DNA of 49,459 nucleotides, taken from the NCBI RefSeq assembly GCF_028281305.1, contig NZ_JANQKD010000062.1, positions 1 to 49,459 on the forward strand, read 5' to 3'. Source of the stretch: Pelagibius sp. GTDB lineage: Bacteria > Pseudomonadota > Alphaproteobacteria > Kiloniellales > Kiloniellaceae. Positions 37,967 to 46,192 of this stretch are shown here, in pieces; the first letter of the stretch is position 1, and each line of letters begins with the position of its first letter. The notes beneath the pieces are model-generated. The model saw only the letters and a list, made by a program, of their open reading frames with translations. It did no database searches and had not been told where the DNA came from. Made by a program: the position numbers and the translations under genes.

Positions 37967-38791
37967 ATGAAACTTCTACAACTGACCGACATTCATCTGA
38001 CCATCCCCGGCCAGACCATCGCCGGGCGAGACCCCAACGCCAACTTCGCCAAGGCGCTGAACCATGCGGCCGAGCAACATCCGGACGCCGAAGCCGTGTT
38101 CATCACCGGCGACCTTTCCGACTGGGGCGAAAAGGCCGACTACGAACTGCTGCGCCGCCATGTGGAGCGCTGTCCCCTGCCGATCCACCTCTGCATCGGC
38201 AATCACGACGACCGCCCGACCTTTCTGGAAGTCTTCCCGGAGCTTGCCGACGAGGACGGCCATGTGCAGCAGGTCCTTGCGCTCTCTGCAGGGGACGCCA
38301 TCGTCATCGACACCTGGGGCCCGGAGTCGCACGCCGGGCACTACGACTCGGCGCGACTGGCCTGGCTGCATAACCGCCTGGCCGAGGCGGAGCGCCAGGT
38401 CTTCCTCTTCATGCACCACAATCCCGCGCCGACCCACATTCCGCCGATGGACAAGATCATGCTGCTGGACGCGGAGGCCTTTGGCGATGTGGTCGCCGCG
38501 CACCGTGAGAAAATCGCTCATATCTTCCACGGACACTGCCACCTGCCGCTGTCGGGATCGTTCCGCGGTATCCCGACCAGCGCGCCGCGCGGCACCAACC
38601 ACGCCGGCTGGCCGAACTACAGCGAAGCGACGTTTCTTTCCAACAGCGACCTGCCGGAGTCCTACGCCGTGATCTTCGCCGACCACGGCTCAGTGACCGT
38701 GCAGATGATCGAGTTCGGCTACGAAGGGGCCGTGCGCGTCGAAGGTTCGCCGGACTACGCCGACTGGGACCGCGCCACCATGGCGCGCTGA
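37967..38791 (+). CDS. Calcineurin-like phosphodiesterase, GpdQ/CpdA-like
   Basis: A 274-aa binuclear metallophosphoesterase. Metal ligands: D8 and H10 (LTDIHL), D49 (TGDLSDWG), N79 and H80 (GNHDD), H150 or H151 (FMHHNP), and H190 and H192 (HGHCH). The layout resembles GpdQ, a glycerophosphodiesterase, and CpdA, a cAMP phosphodiesterase. Lack of a signal peptide implies a cytosolic enzyme. Position after a Ugp-like importer favours a glycerophosphodiester substrate (inference). The ATG at 37967 has a GGGAG site. A 15-bp repeat array follows the stop. Confidence 0.85.
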   Translation: MKLLQLTDIHLTIPGQTIAGRDPNANFAKALNHAAEQHPDAEAVFITGDLSDWGEKADYELLRRHVERCPLPIHLCIGNHDDRPTFLEVFPELADEDGHVQQVLALSAGDAIVIDTWGPESHAGHYDSARLAWLHNRLAEAERQVFLFMHHNPAPTHIPPMDKIMLLDAEAFGDVVAAHREKIAHIFHGHCHLPLSGSFRGIPTSAPRGTNHAGWPNYSEATFLSNSDLPESYAVIFADHGSVTVQMIEFGYEGAVRVEGSPDYADWDRATMAR

Positions 38792-38818
38792 CCGCGAGCG
38801 CCGCCGGCCCACTCCGGT

Positions 38819-38869
38819 CTTGGCCAAATCGAGCTTGGCCAAATCGAGCTTGGCCAAATCGAGCTTGGC
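38819..38869. repeat. 15-bp tandem repeat, about 3.3 copies
   Basis: Unit cttggccaaatcgag at 38819-38833, 38834-38848 and 38849-38863, then a partial copy cttggc. It lies between the phosphodiesterase stop and the GST start. Confidence 0.95.
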
Positions 38870-38932
38870 AAGACTCGCTCACTTCGCCACGATCCGCCGG
38901 ACATCCTTTCCCGACGGCGGCAGGCGAAGACC

Positions 38933-39634
38933 ATGGCTTTGGAACTCTATGAAAGGCTTTGCGCCGACGACCGGCGGCCCAGTCCCTATTGCTGGCGGGC
39001 GCGCTTGGCGCTGGCCCACAAGGGCCTGAAGCCGAACTACCGCACGGTCAAGTTCACAGAGGCGGACCTTATCGCTTTCAGCGGACAGGCCAAGGTGCCG
39101 GTGCTGGTCGATGGCGAGGCGGTGGTCAGCGATTCCTGGAACATTGCCTGCTATCTGGAAGACACCTACCCCGACGCCCCCTCGCTGTTCGACGGTTCGG
39201 GCGGGCGCGCCATGGCGCGCTTCGTCAACCTCTGGGTGGACCACGGCCTGCAGAAGGCGCTGAGCCCGATCCTCGCGCCCTACGCGCTGGCGGCGGCGCA
39301 TCCGGACGACCGGACCTACTACCGCCAGACCCGCGAGACGCGCTATGGCGAAAGCCTGGAAGCCCTGGCGACCAAGCGCGCCGTCTTTCTGGAAGCGCTC
39401 GATCCGGTTTTGGAGCCCTTGCGCCAGCGGCTGAACGAATCGCCGTTTTTCTGCGGCGAGCGCCCGGCCTATGGCGACTACCTGGTTTTTGCCGAGTTCC
39501 AGTGGGCCCGCTCCGTCTGCGACCAGGATATCCTGGCCGCAGAGGAGGGCGCCTTGCGCGTCTGGCGCAGCTGCATGCTCGACCTCTTCGATGGCTTGGC
39601 GCGATCTGTCACCGCTTACGACACGGCCGCTTGA
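38933..39634 (+). CDS. Glutathione S-transferase family protein
   Basis: A 233-aa cytosolic GST. The thioredoxin-like N-domain includes SPYCWRARLALAHKGL, KVPVLVDGEAVVSDSWNIACYL (cis-Pro VPVL and the Ser/Asp glutathione site), and a C-terminal helical domain. The SPYCWRARLALAHKGL pattern is found in bacterial GSTs related to beta-etherases (LigE-type), but the substrate is unknown. It has a GCGAAGACC leader with no strong ribosome site. It is plus-strand, 141 bp after the phosphodiesterase. Confidence 0.9.
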   Translation: MALELYERLCADDRRPSPYCWRARLALAHKGLKPNYRTVKFTEADLIAFSGQAKVPVLVDGEAVVSDSWNIACYLEDTYPDAPSLFDGSGGRAMARFVNLWVDHGLQKALSPILAPYALAAAHPDDRTYYRQTRETRYGESLEALATKRAVFLEALDPVLEPLRQRLNESPFFCGERPAYGDYLVFAEFQWARSVCDQDILAAEEGALRVWRSCMLDLFDGLARSVTAYDTAA

Positions 39635-39675
39635 TCAGGCAACCACCCGCCGATCTTTCTAGGCTCCGCTCCGCC

Positions 39676-39746
39676 CCTCAAGATGAGGATCAGTCTAAGC
39701 CCTCATGCTGAGGAGGTGCGAAGCGCCGTCTCGAAGCATGCTTCGA
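39676..39746. repeat. Repetitive palindromic element, alphaproteobacterial type
   Basis: Three nested inverted repeats: CCTCA-aga-TGAGG (39676-39688), CCTCA-tgc-TGAGG (39701-39713) and the perfect 16-bp palindrome TCGAAGCATGCTTCGA (39731-39746), with the linker aggaggtgcgaagcgccgtc between the second and third. The order resembles a dispersed palindromic repeat common in alphaproteobacteria. It lies between the 3' ends of convergent genes, where it could also act as a bidirectional terminator. Confidence 0.7.
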
Positions 39747-39770
39747 TCGGTAATGTGGTTTTCCGGCGTC

Positions 39771-40133
39771 TTAGACCGCCGGCTCCTGGGCGACCTGGAC
39801 GGGCGAGTCACGCCAGCCTTCGCCGGACGAGACCATGCAGGTCGGCCCGCCGGGCACGGTCACCAGGATGGTCCAGCTACCGCTCGGGCTGGCCAGAACC
39901 TCAAGCAGCGAACCGGTCGAGGTCACGCCCATGTTGACCGGCGCTTCCTTATAGTTTTTGGAGAGGCTCTTCAGGATCGCCTCGCGCGGCGCGCACTGCG
40001 GGCCCTGCGCTTCGGCGGGATCGGATGCGGCAGTCAGGGCCGCGAGCACGAGAGGGGCTGACAGCGTGAGCGCGAAGACCGACGCGCCCAGGCGATTCAT
40101 CAGTCCCCCCGGATGTGCGTTCTTCTTGCGCAT
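39771..40133 (-). CDS. Small secreted protein
   Basis: A 120-aa protein with an N-terminal signal peptide (LGASVFALTLSAPLVLAALT, cleavage near AEAQG). The mature part of about 75 residues holds CAPREAILKSLSKNYKEAPV, GVTSTGSLLEVLASPSGSWT and PGGPTCMVSSGEGWR: two cysteines that could bridge. Similar small proteins occur widely in alphaproteobacteria, but I know no function. The ATG at 40133 has an AAGGAG site; a longer reading is not supported. The upstream spacer is long (40134-40606). Confidence 0.82.
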   Translation of the reverse strand: MRKKNAHPGGLMNRLGASVFALTLSAPLVLAALTAASDPAEAQGPQCAPREAILKSLSKNYKEAPVNMGVTSTGSLLEVLASPSGSWTILVTVPGGPTCMVSSGEGWRDSPVQVAQEPAV

Positions 40134-40606
40134 GATACTGTCTCCTTCCTCGTTTTCGGCGGTGCCTGCCTGTCCGCGATATGTCTTCGTTCGGATCTCA
40201 CAGGGACAACGCCGAGTCGGCGGGTATATTCCCGACCGAGAACCCATCATGCCGTCATCGTTGCGGAGATGCGGTGGGTTTTGCCACATGGCCCCGCCTC
40301 TTCCGGCGGCGCACAGAGCCCATCGGAGACGGGCACTAAGTCTTTGGTATCAGGCGAAACCCTTATGTGCCGGCCCTATCTGCGACCGTTGCGAGGTCCG
40401 GTCCACCGTTCACAAGCAGACCACCCGCTGTAGGTTCCCGGCTTCTGCCGAACCTAAGAAGCCTTGTTGCTTCTAAGAAACATATGGGGCTCCGCGCCGC
40501 CGCGGACAAGCTGCGGAGCGACGCCGTCAGGCCTCCTGTCCTAGGTAAACTGTCAGCGCGAACTGACCCGACGACAGCCGCAGCGACCATCTGAACAGGG
40601 CACCGA
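40134..40606. other. Long spacer with several inverted repeats, no gene seen
   Basis: A 473-bp region between the small secreted protein gene (promoter side) and the SAF-domain gene (3' side). Seen: TAGGTTC/GAACCTA (40431-40456), AGAAGC/GCTTCT (40457-40474), GCTCCGC/GCGGAGC (40489-40519) and GTCAG/CTGAC (40552-40567). The stems cluster at 40431-40567 and could belong to a small RNA, an operon terminator or a regulated leader. I found no match to 6S, SRP, RNase P or tmRNA signatures. Confidence 0.45.
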
Positions 40607-41968
40607 CTACTCCGCGGCCTGTGTCCCGCGCGCAGCGAAGTGCCGTTCCATGTCGCGGCGGCAAGCGACGCTGGGGTCATTCGCATCGACGACCACGTCG
40701 TCCCAACAGAGCGCCGCGCCCTCGGCCACCGGCCGCGCCAGCGTGATGCCCTGCGCAAGGCCGAGCGGCAGACATCCCCTGGCGAGGCTGTCGGCCGCCG
40801 GCATCAGCTTGCCCCAGACCGTGTAGCCGCCCTCGCCGTCCAACGTCTCTCCCGCCTTCAGGTCGCGCTTGGCCGTGGCGACCACATCGCCGTTCCAGCC
40901 GCGCGGCGCGCCTGTCGGCTGCCCCAGCAGGCCGGCATAGGCGACCGAGATGCCGAGCTCCAAGCCGATCAGGTGATAGGGCTTGTACATCGCCGCGTAG
41001 CGCCCCTCCGGATCGCTCGCCAGGCCATACTCGCTGAAGCAGTGCTTCACGTAGTCGCTCGGCGCCTCGAAAACGATGTAGACGCCCCAGCGCAGGTCGC
41101 GGTCGATTGCGCCGCCGTCGCGCGCGAGGGAGGAGACGACTTCCACCTGGCCTTTGTGGGCGAGACAGCCGCCTTCCGCCGCCGGCCGCAGCACCTTGGC
41201 CAGGTCGTCGGCACCGACCGGCGGGAACTCCAGTCCGCCCGGCGCGGGCGTGAGGCCGGTGGCGTTGGCCACCGAGGCCATTTCGATGGCCGACTTGGTG
41301 CCGTCCATGAAGGAGTTGAACATCTGCGGGTTCATGCCGCCGCGCGCCGCGTCCTCCGGGGAAATGCCGTAACGCTCCCAGACGTCGTCGGGCGTGAGGC
41401 TGTGGTAGGACGGCAGGTACTTGGTGCCCTTGCCCGCGGCGACCACGGGAAGCCCGCAGGTGCGCGCCCAATCCACCATCTCGCAGATCAAGGCAGGCTG
41501 ATCGCCGTAGGCAAGGCTGTAGACCACGCCGGCCCGCTCCGCCTCCGCAGCCAGCAGGGGCCCGGCCAGGGCGTCGGCCTCCACGTTCACCATGACGATG
41601 TGCTTGCCGTGGGCAAAGGCCAGGCGCGCATGGCGGATGCCGGCTGCGGGATGGCCGGTGGCATCGATGACGACCTCGATCGCATCGGTCCCGAACAGTG
41701 CCTCGACGTCGTCGGTAATCCAGGTCGTGCCCTGGGCCAGGGCCGCATCGATGGTCCCGGCACCGGCCTGTTCCTCCGGCCAGCCGATGCGCTGCAAGGA
41801 AGCGCGCGCCCGCTCCGGCGACAGATCGGCGATGGCCGCCACATGGAACCCGGGCGTGCGCCCGGCCTGGGAGAGGAACATGGCGCCGAACTTGCCGGCG
41901 CCGATCAGGCCGATCCGCAAGGGCTGATCCGCCGCGGCACGGCGGGCAAGAAGGCTGTGCAGGTTCAT
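40607..41968 (-). CDS. SAF-domain NAD(P)-dependent oxidoreductase (homoserine dehydrogenase-like)
   Basis: A 453-aa enzyme. The N-terminal Rossmann domain opens LRIGLIGAGKFGAMFLSQAG (about 17-36). The middle has VVIDATGHPAAGIRHARLAF and IVMVNVEADALAGPLLAAEA. The C-terminal part (about 375-430) is a SAF domain (LKAGETLDGEGGYTVWGKL, LPLGLAQGITLARPVAEGA), as found in antifreeze-like, UxaA-like and FlgA-type proteins. Substrate unknown; the annotation 'homoserine dehydrogenase-like' describes fold, not activity. It follows the dioxygenase gene by 47 bp on the same strand, so the pair is probably one transcript. Confidence 0.85.
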   Translation of the reverse strand: MNLHSLLARRAAADQPLRIGLIGAGKFGAMFLSQAGRTPGFHVAAIADLSPERARASLQRIGWPEEQAGAGTIDAALAQGTTWITDDVEALFGTDAIEVVIDATGHPAAGIRHARLAFAHGKHIVMVNVEADALAGPLLAAEAERAGVVYSLAYGDQPALICEMVDWARTCGLPVVAAGKGTKYLPSYHSLTPDDVWERYGISPEDAARGGMNPQMFNSFMDGTKSAIEMASVANATGLTPAPGGLEFPPVGADDLAKVLRPAAEGGCLAHKGQVEVVSSLARDGGAIDRDLRWGVYIVFEAPSDYVKHCFSEYGLASDPEGRYAAMYKPYHLIGLELGISVAYAGLLGQPTGAPRGWNGDVVATAKRDLKAGETLDGEGGYTVWGKLMPAADSLARGCLPLGLAQGITLARPVAEGAALCWDDVVVDANDPSVACRRDMERHFAARGTQAAE

Positions 41969-42015
41969 CGGAGAGTTCCTTCGGGTTGTTCGCTGCCGGG
42001 TTCGTCGCTGGCGCG

Positions 42016-42810
42016 CTACTCAGCCGCCGCGCCCGCCGCCAGTTCGGACAGGCAGTCGTCGGCCAGCGGCGCGATGGGTGCGAAGTCGCGGTGCGCCACC
42101 CATTCCGGCCGCTTGAACTGGCGGATGTGATTGTCGACGTGGCAGAGCGAGAGATAGACGATGGTGCGCCGCCAGGGGCTGATGTTGGGCGGGCTGGCGT
42201 GCACCAGGTTGCAGTGGAACATCAGCACCGAGCCCGCGGGCCCGGTGGGCGCGACGATGCCACCCTCCTCGGCCAGCCGCGTCACCGTCTCCCGGTCCAG
42301 GGTCCAGAGCGGATAGGAGGTGGTTTCCAGGTCGTGCCCGGCCTCGAAGACGCCCTGCTTGTGGCTGCGTGGGATGAACATCAGCGGGCCGTTGACCGCC
42401 GTCACCGCGTCGAGGAAGAGGGCGATGTTCATCGCCCGCGCCTCCGGCATCCCATCGTCGCGCGCCCAGGTGCCGTAGTCCTGGTGCCACTGCCAGACCT
42501 CGCCGTCGAAGGCGGCCTTGGCGTTGACCTTGTACTGGTGCAGGTAGACCGGCCCGTCCAGCAACTGCATGACGGGCTCCACCAGCCGCGGATGCAGGCC
42601 CAGGCGGCGGAAGGGCTCGCTGTAGGTCTGGGCGGCGAAGGCCGTGCGCGCGGCGCCGGAGCTTTCGCGCCAGACCTCCTCGCGCTCCAGCGCGAAGACC
42701 CGCTCCGCTTCGGAACGCAGCACTGCGGTCTCTTGCTCCGAAAACACCTGGGGCAGAAAAACATAGCCGTCGCGGTCGAAGTCCGCGCGCTGGGCGTCGG
42801 TCAGCTGCAT
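42016..42810 (-). CDS. EctD-like Fe(II)/2-oxoglutarate dioxygenase (PhyH family)
   Basis: A 264-aa non-heme iron hydroxylase of the phytanoyl-CoA dioxygenase family. Iron ligands H109 and D111 (WHQDYGTW) and H204 (CNLVHAS); the 2-oxoglutarate Arg is likely R214 in SPWRR. The stretch WQWHQDYGTWARDDGMPEAR closely resembles the ectoine hydroxylase (EctD) signature, with W115 at the position of an important Trp, but Ser, Phe, Glu and His of that signature are replaced by Gln, Tyr, Gly and Ala. No ect genes are in the window, so the substrate is probably different. The ATG at 42810 has an AGGGAG site. Confidence 0.88.
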   Translation of the reverse strand: MQLTDAQRADFDRDGYVFLPQVFSEQETAVLRSEAERVFALEREEVWRESSGAARTAFAAQTYSEPFRRLGLHPRLVEPVMQLLDGPVYLHQYKVNAKAAFDGEVWQWHQDYGTWARDDGMPEARAMNIALFLDAVTAVNGPLMFIPRSHKQGVFEAGHDLETTSYPLWTLDRETVTRLAEEGGIVAPTGPAGSVLMFHCNLVHASPPNISPWRRTIVYLSLCHVDNHIRQFKRPEWVAHRDFAPIAPLADDCLSELAAGAAAE

Positions 42811-42918
42811 GCGTCATCTCCCTGGGCAAGGCGCCTTCATGCGAGCGCCTCTTGGTTTCGATTTGTCCCAGTATCCCTCAAAGCGCCGCTGCTGGCAAAG
42901 CGCTCCGCGGCATCTTGT

Positions 42919-42948
42919 CCGAGAAGGCTTGGCCCGAGAAGACTTGGC
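42919..42948. repeat. 15-bp tandem repeat, 2 copies
   Basis: ccgagaaggcttggc and ccgagaagacttggc (one difference) in tandem, about 70 bp before the DUF6494 start, in the divergent spacer of the dioxygenase and DUF6494 genes. Confidence 0.85.
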
Positions 42949-43015
42949 GCTTGGGGGCCGGGCCGCTATCAAGGGGACCAAGGCAAACTCATTTCCGAAA
43001 AGGAGTCGTCAGGTC

Positions 43016-43222
43016 ATGGACGAAGAGACCTTCAACATGGAGCTGCGCAAGTTCCTGAAGAAAGTCGGCGTCACCTCCCAGCGCGAGATCGAAGGGGCCG
43101 TGCGCAGCGCCATCGACAGCGGCAAGCTCGGCGGCTCCGAAACCCTGAAGGCCAAGATTGTACTCTCCATCGAGGGCCTGGACCTGAGCCACGAAATCAC
43201 CGGTGACATCTCGCTCGGCTGA
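43016..43222 (+). CDS. DUF6494 family small protein
   Basis: A 68-aa cytosolic protein, complete from MDEETFNMELRKFLKKVGVT to a C-terminus in GDISLG. It matches the DUF6494 pattern (N-terminal helix, SQREIE block, GSETLKAKIVLSIEGL strand). Function is unknown; the family is widespread in proteobacteria as a single short gene. An AAAGGAG site lies 10 bases before the ATG. It stands alone between divergent and convergent neighbours and is too short to be noticed by length cutoffs. Confidence 0.85.
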   Translation: MDEETFNMELRKFLKKVGVTSQREIEGAVRSAIDSGKLGGSETLKAKIVLSIEGLDLSHEITGDISLG

Positions 43223-43236
43223 GGTCCTTCAGCCGG

Positions 43237-43710
43237 TCACCACAGCGCGGGCCGGGCGACCATCAGGACAAAGACGCCGATCAGGCTGACAAAACCGACC
43301 CAGCCGAGGCGCACCCAGAGCGCGAAAGCCCGCCAGAAGCGATCAGGCAGGTCTGAATCTTGATCCATTGCGGTGATGGCCAGACGCTGCAGGTCCAACT
43401 GCAGCTTCACCACCACCAGCCAGGCGGCGCCGGCCGTGGCGTAAAGCAGATAACTGAGCAGCAGCCAGGGTGCGGCCAGGTCGTGGCCGGCCAGGTGGAT
43501 CAGCCACAGCCCGGTCGCGAGCTGGATGAAGCCCGCCGGCAGGGTGAACAGCCTGTCGGCCAGCACCACCTGGCGGGTCACGCGCGCAATGCCGGCGACG
43601 GCACCGCTGCGGCAGGCCACATACATGTGAAAGGCGGTGCCCAGACCGGTGCCGAAGAGAATGAAGGCGCTGAAGATGTGCAGGCCGCGCACGAAAACGT
43701 AGGGATCCAT
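43237..43710 (-). CDS. DUF2269 family membrane protein
   Basis: A 157-aa membrane protein with four hydrophobic segments: VRGLHIFSAFILFGTGLGTA, a middle pair around LFTLPAGFIQLATGLWLIHL and WLLLSYLLYATAGAAWLVVV, and a C-terminal VRLGWVGFVSLIGVFVLMV. This is the DUF2269 layout; function unknown. Its ATG overlaps the stop of the epimerase-DoxX gene (TGATG), so translation is coupled and a shared function is likely. Confidence 0.88.
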   Translation of the reverse strand: MDPYVFVRGLHIFSAFILFGTGLGTAFHMYVACRSGAVAGIARVTRQVVLADRLFTLPAGFIQLATGLWLIHLAGHDLAAPWLLLSYLLYATAGAAWLVVVKLQLDLQRLAITAMDQDSDLPDRFWRAFALWVRLGWVGFVSLIGVFVLMVARPALW

Positions 43711-44999
43711 CACCGCTCTTCCGCCAGGACCATCTGCACCAGCACGAGCACGAGGATCGGCAGGTTTTTCAGCAGCGGTCCGAAAGGGTCGGCCCACAAC
43801 GCCGGGGCGGCCAGGGTCAGCACCGCGGTGTAGCTGGCGATCACCGCCAATTGCAGCAGCCCCGTGAGGCGCGGGCGCCAGTTGACCGCCAGCAGGGCGG
43901 CGATTACCAGGTCGAGCAGCGAGGTGGAGATGGCTGTGACCGTCGCCAACGCCGGCGGCAGACCGAAGCCGGTCAGCAACGGAAGGGCGAAGGCCTTGAG
44001 GGTTGCCAGGCCCAACAGGCCGGAAGCCAGCCACAGCAGCACCAGCACGCCGCGCAGCAGCGGGCGCAAAAGGTAGAGGCGGGCATGCCAGAGGTCCTGG
44101 GTCTGGGCCGGGCGCTGTTGCAGACGTTCAGAAAGCGGCGCCGGCTGAAAGCCGATGACTTCTGCGAAGCCGGTCTCCCGCCCGGCGTTGCCGTATTCCA
44201 TCTGGGCCAGCGCGTTGGAGGACAGCGGCCCGCGGCCGAAAAGATCCCCCAGGCGGCAAAGCGCGCGGACCAGGGACAGCGGGATCGGCAGCGGCCGCGC
44301 CGGTGGGCGGCCCAGCCAGGCCCGGTATTGGGCGACGATGGACTTCAAGGTTTCGATCCGGGGCCCAACCGGCTCCAGCACGCGGCGCGCCAGATCGGAC
44401 CGCTCCAGGCAGGCGATCACCGTCCGGGCGAGGTCTTCGACGTGCAGCGGTCGAAAGGGCTGAGTCCCGCCGCCCACCAGCGGCGTTACCCCGGGGAAAG
44501 CGGCCAGGGCGCGCAGCATGGCGGTACCGCCGTAGGCGCCTTCGCCGTAGACCAGCGAGGGCCGCAGCACGATCCAGTCGAGATCGAGGCCCTTCAGATG
44601 GTCATCGGCGCGCTTTTTGGAGAGTGCATAGTCTGTCCCGGCCTCCGCGTCCGCGCTGATGGCGGAGATCTGGATCACGCGCTTCACACCGGCTTCCCGG
44701 CAGGCGTCGAACAGTGCCGCCGGCGCCAGGTGATGGATCGCCTCCATATCCTGTCCGCGCCCGCCCTGCAGCACACCGGCGCAGTTGATGGCGGCGTCCA
44801 CGCCCCCCAAACGCTCGCGCCAGACAGCCGCCGTGGTGTCGTGGTTCATGTCGGCGGCAATCGTCTCGATGTCCGGAAAGCGGGCCGCGAGCTTGGCTGG
44901 ATCGCGCACCGCCGCCACGACCTGGTGCCCCGAAGCAATGAGCGCGGCTGTCAACTGGGCACCGATGAAGCCATTGGCACCGGTTATCAAAACCCGCAT
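43710..44999 (-). CDS. NAD(P)-binding epimerase-like protein fused to a DoxX-like membrane domain
   Basis: A 429-aa two-part protein. Residues 1-290 form an extended-SDR/NmrA-like Rossmann domain: VLITGANGFIGAQLTAALIA, AINCAGVLQG, LRPSLVYGEGAYGG. Residues about 300-429 contain four hydrophobic segments with DoxX-like spacing (LLRGVLVLLWLASGLLGLAT, GFGLPPALATVTAISTSLLD). Such fusions occur in proteobacteria, but the substrate is not known. The ATG at 44999 has a GGGGGAA site. It is coupled to the DUF2269 gene. Confidence 0.9.
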   Translation of the reverse strand: MRVLITGANGFIGAQLTAALIASGHQVVAAVRDPAKLAARFPDIETIAADMNHDTTAAVWRERLGGVDAAINCAGVLQGGRGQDMEAIHHLAPAALFDACREAGVKRVIQISAISADAEAGTDYALSKKRADDHLKGLDLDWIVLRPSLVYGEGAYGGTAMLRALAAFPGVTPLVGGGTQPFRPLHVEDLARTVIACLERSDLARRVLEPVGPRIETLKSIVAQYRAWLGRPPARPLPIPLSLVRALCRLGDLFGRGPLSSNALAQMEYGNAGRETGFAEVIGFQPAPLSERLQQRPAQTQDLWHARLYLLRPLLRGVLVLLWLASGLLGLATLKAFALPLLTGFGLPPALATVTAISTSLLDLVIAALLAVNWRPRLTGLLQLAVIASYTAVLTLAAPALWADPFGPLLKNLPILVLVLVQMVLAEER

Positions 45000-45079
45000 C
45001 GAAAACGATTCCCCCGACAAACCTGCCGCGGAGTCTAACCGGGCCGCGGTGCAAACGATAGAGGACCGCTTGCCGCGGC

Positions 45080-46192
45080 TCAGTCTGCCGGGAAGGCGGG
45101 CGGCAGCGGCATCTCTTTCTGTTCCATGACGCGGCGGGCGCGGTCCGGGTAATCGGTGATGATGCCGTCGACGCCGAGATCGATGAGGGACGCCATGTCG
45201 TCCGGATCGTTCACCGTCCAGACCACGACGCGCAGGCCGAGGGCCTGGGCCTCCCGCAGGTCCTGCGCGCGCAGGTCGCGGTAGAAGGGCGACCAGACGG
45301 CGCCGCCGGCCGCCTTCACCGCCGCCGGCGGCGTCACCTCGGACCAGTCAATGGCCAGCCCGCCGATCCAGGGCGAAGTCTGGCGCGCGCCGCGGTCCAG
45401 GTTGTCGAGCCAGGACTGCTCGGCGGTGAGATAGACGGTTTCGATCTCCGGCGCGATCTCCTGCACCCGCAGAAGCGTGCGCCAGTCGAAGGACTGCACC
45501 GCCGCCCGCTCGGCGACGCCGGCGGCACGGATCGTCTCCACCAGCGCGGCGGCGAAGGCTGCCGGCTCCGCCGAATCGTCGGGCGACAGCGGCGAGATCT
45601 TGGTCTCGATGTTGTAGCGGATCTGACCGCCGCTCAGCGCCTCGGCCCGGGCCAGCACTTCGGCCAGGCTGGGAATGGCGACGCCGTCCATGCCCTGCTG
45701 CTCGGGATAGCGCCGTGCGACCTGGCTGCCCGGGCGGGCGCGGCCGATGTCGTAGGCCGCCAGTTCTGCCCGGGTGAGGCCGATCACCGGCGCGGCGCCC
45801 TCCTCCTCCAGCCAGTTGCCCGCCGCATCGCGGGTGCGCTCCGGCATCAGGCGGCGGTCGTGATGCACCACCACCGCGCCGTCGGCGGTCATCACCGTGT
45901 CCAGTTCCAGGGTGGTGACGCCCAGCGCCAGCGCCGCCTCGAAGGCCGGCAGACTGTTCTCCGGCATCAGTCCGCGGGCGCCGCGATGGCCCTGAAGATC
46001 GAAGGACGCGGCGATGCGGCCCAGTCCCGCCTCCGGCGGGTCGCCGGGAAAGAAGAACGCCACGGCGGCGAGGCCCAGGAGGCCGAGGGTGCAGCCCAGC
46101 CAGAAGCGCGAGGCGCGCGACAGGCGCTCGCGGGGCGGCTCAGCCGGGTCCTTCGGCTCCCTGTTCTCGCTCGGGGTCTCGCTTGGCGTCAT
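45080..46192 (-). CDS. Membrane-anchored glycerophosphodiester phosphodiesterase
   Basis: A 370-aa GDPD enzyme that hydrolyses glycerophosphodiesters to glycerol-3-phosphate and an alcohol. Motifs: GHRGARGLMPENSLPAFEAA (H69, R70, E78), LELDTVMTADGAVVVHHDRR (E96, D98, H111), then NIETK. Residues 30-48 (FWLGCTLGLLGLAAVAFFFP) form one membrane segment preceded by Arg residues, so the catalytic domain likely faces the periplasm. The start ATG at 46192 lies inside the preceding gene (53-bp overlap) and has a GGAGAAGG site about 14 bases before it. Confidence 0.9.
   Translation of the reverse strand: MTPSETPSENREPKDPAEPPRERLSRASRFWLGCTLGLLGLAAVAFFFPGDPPEAGLGRIAASFDLQGHRGARGLMPENSLPAFEAALALGVTTLELDTVMTADGAVVVHHDRRLMPERTRDAAGNWLEEEGAAPVIGLTRAELAAYDIGRARPGSQVARRYPEQQGMDGVAIPSLAEVLARAEALSGGQIRYNIETKISPLSPDDSAEPAAFAAALVETIRAAGVAERAAVQSFDWRTLLRVQEIAPEIETVYLTAEQSWLDNLDRGARQTSPWIGGLAIDWSEVTPPAAVKAAGGAVWSPFYRDLRAQDLREAQALGLRVVVWTVNDPDDMASLIDLGVDGIITDYPDRARRVMEQKEMPLPPAFPAD

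Noticed and set aside
40134..40606. 6S RNA, SRP RNA, RNase P RNA or tmRNA
   Set aside because: I compared the stems with remembered signature motifs of each and found none; only a covariance-model search could decide.
43851..45038. 395-aa plus-strand frame opposite the epimerase-DoxX gene
   Set aside because: No known motif and Gln/Arg-rich; it is a shadow of the real gene.
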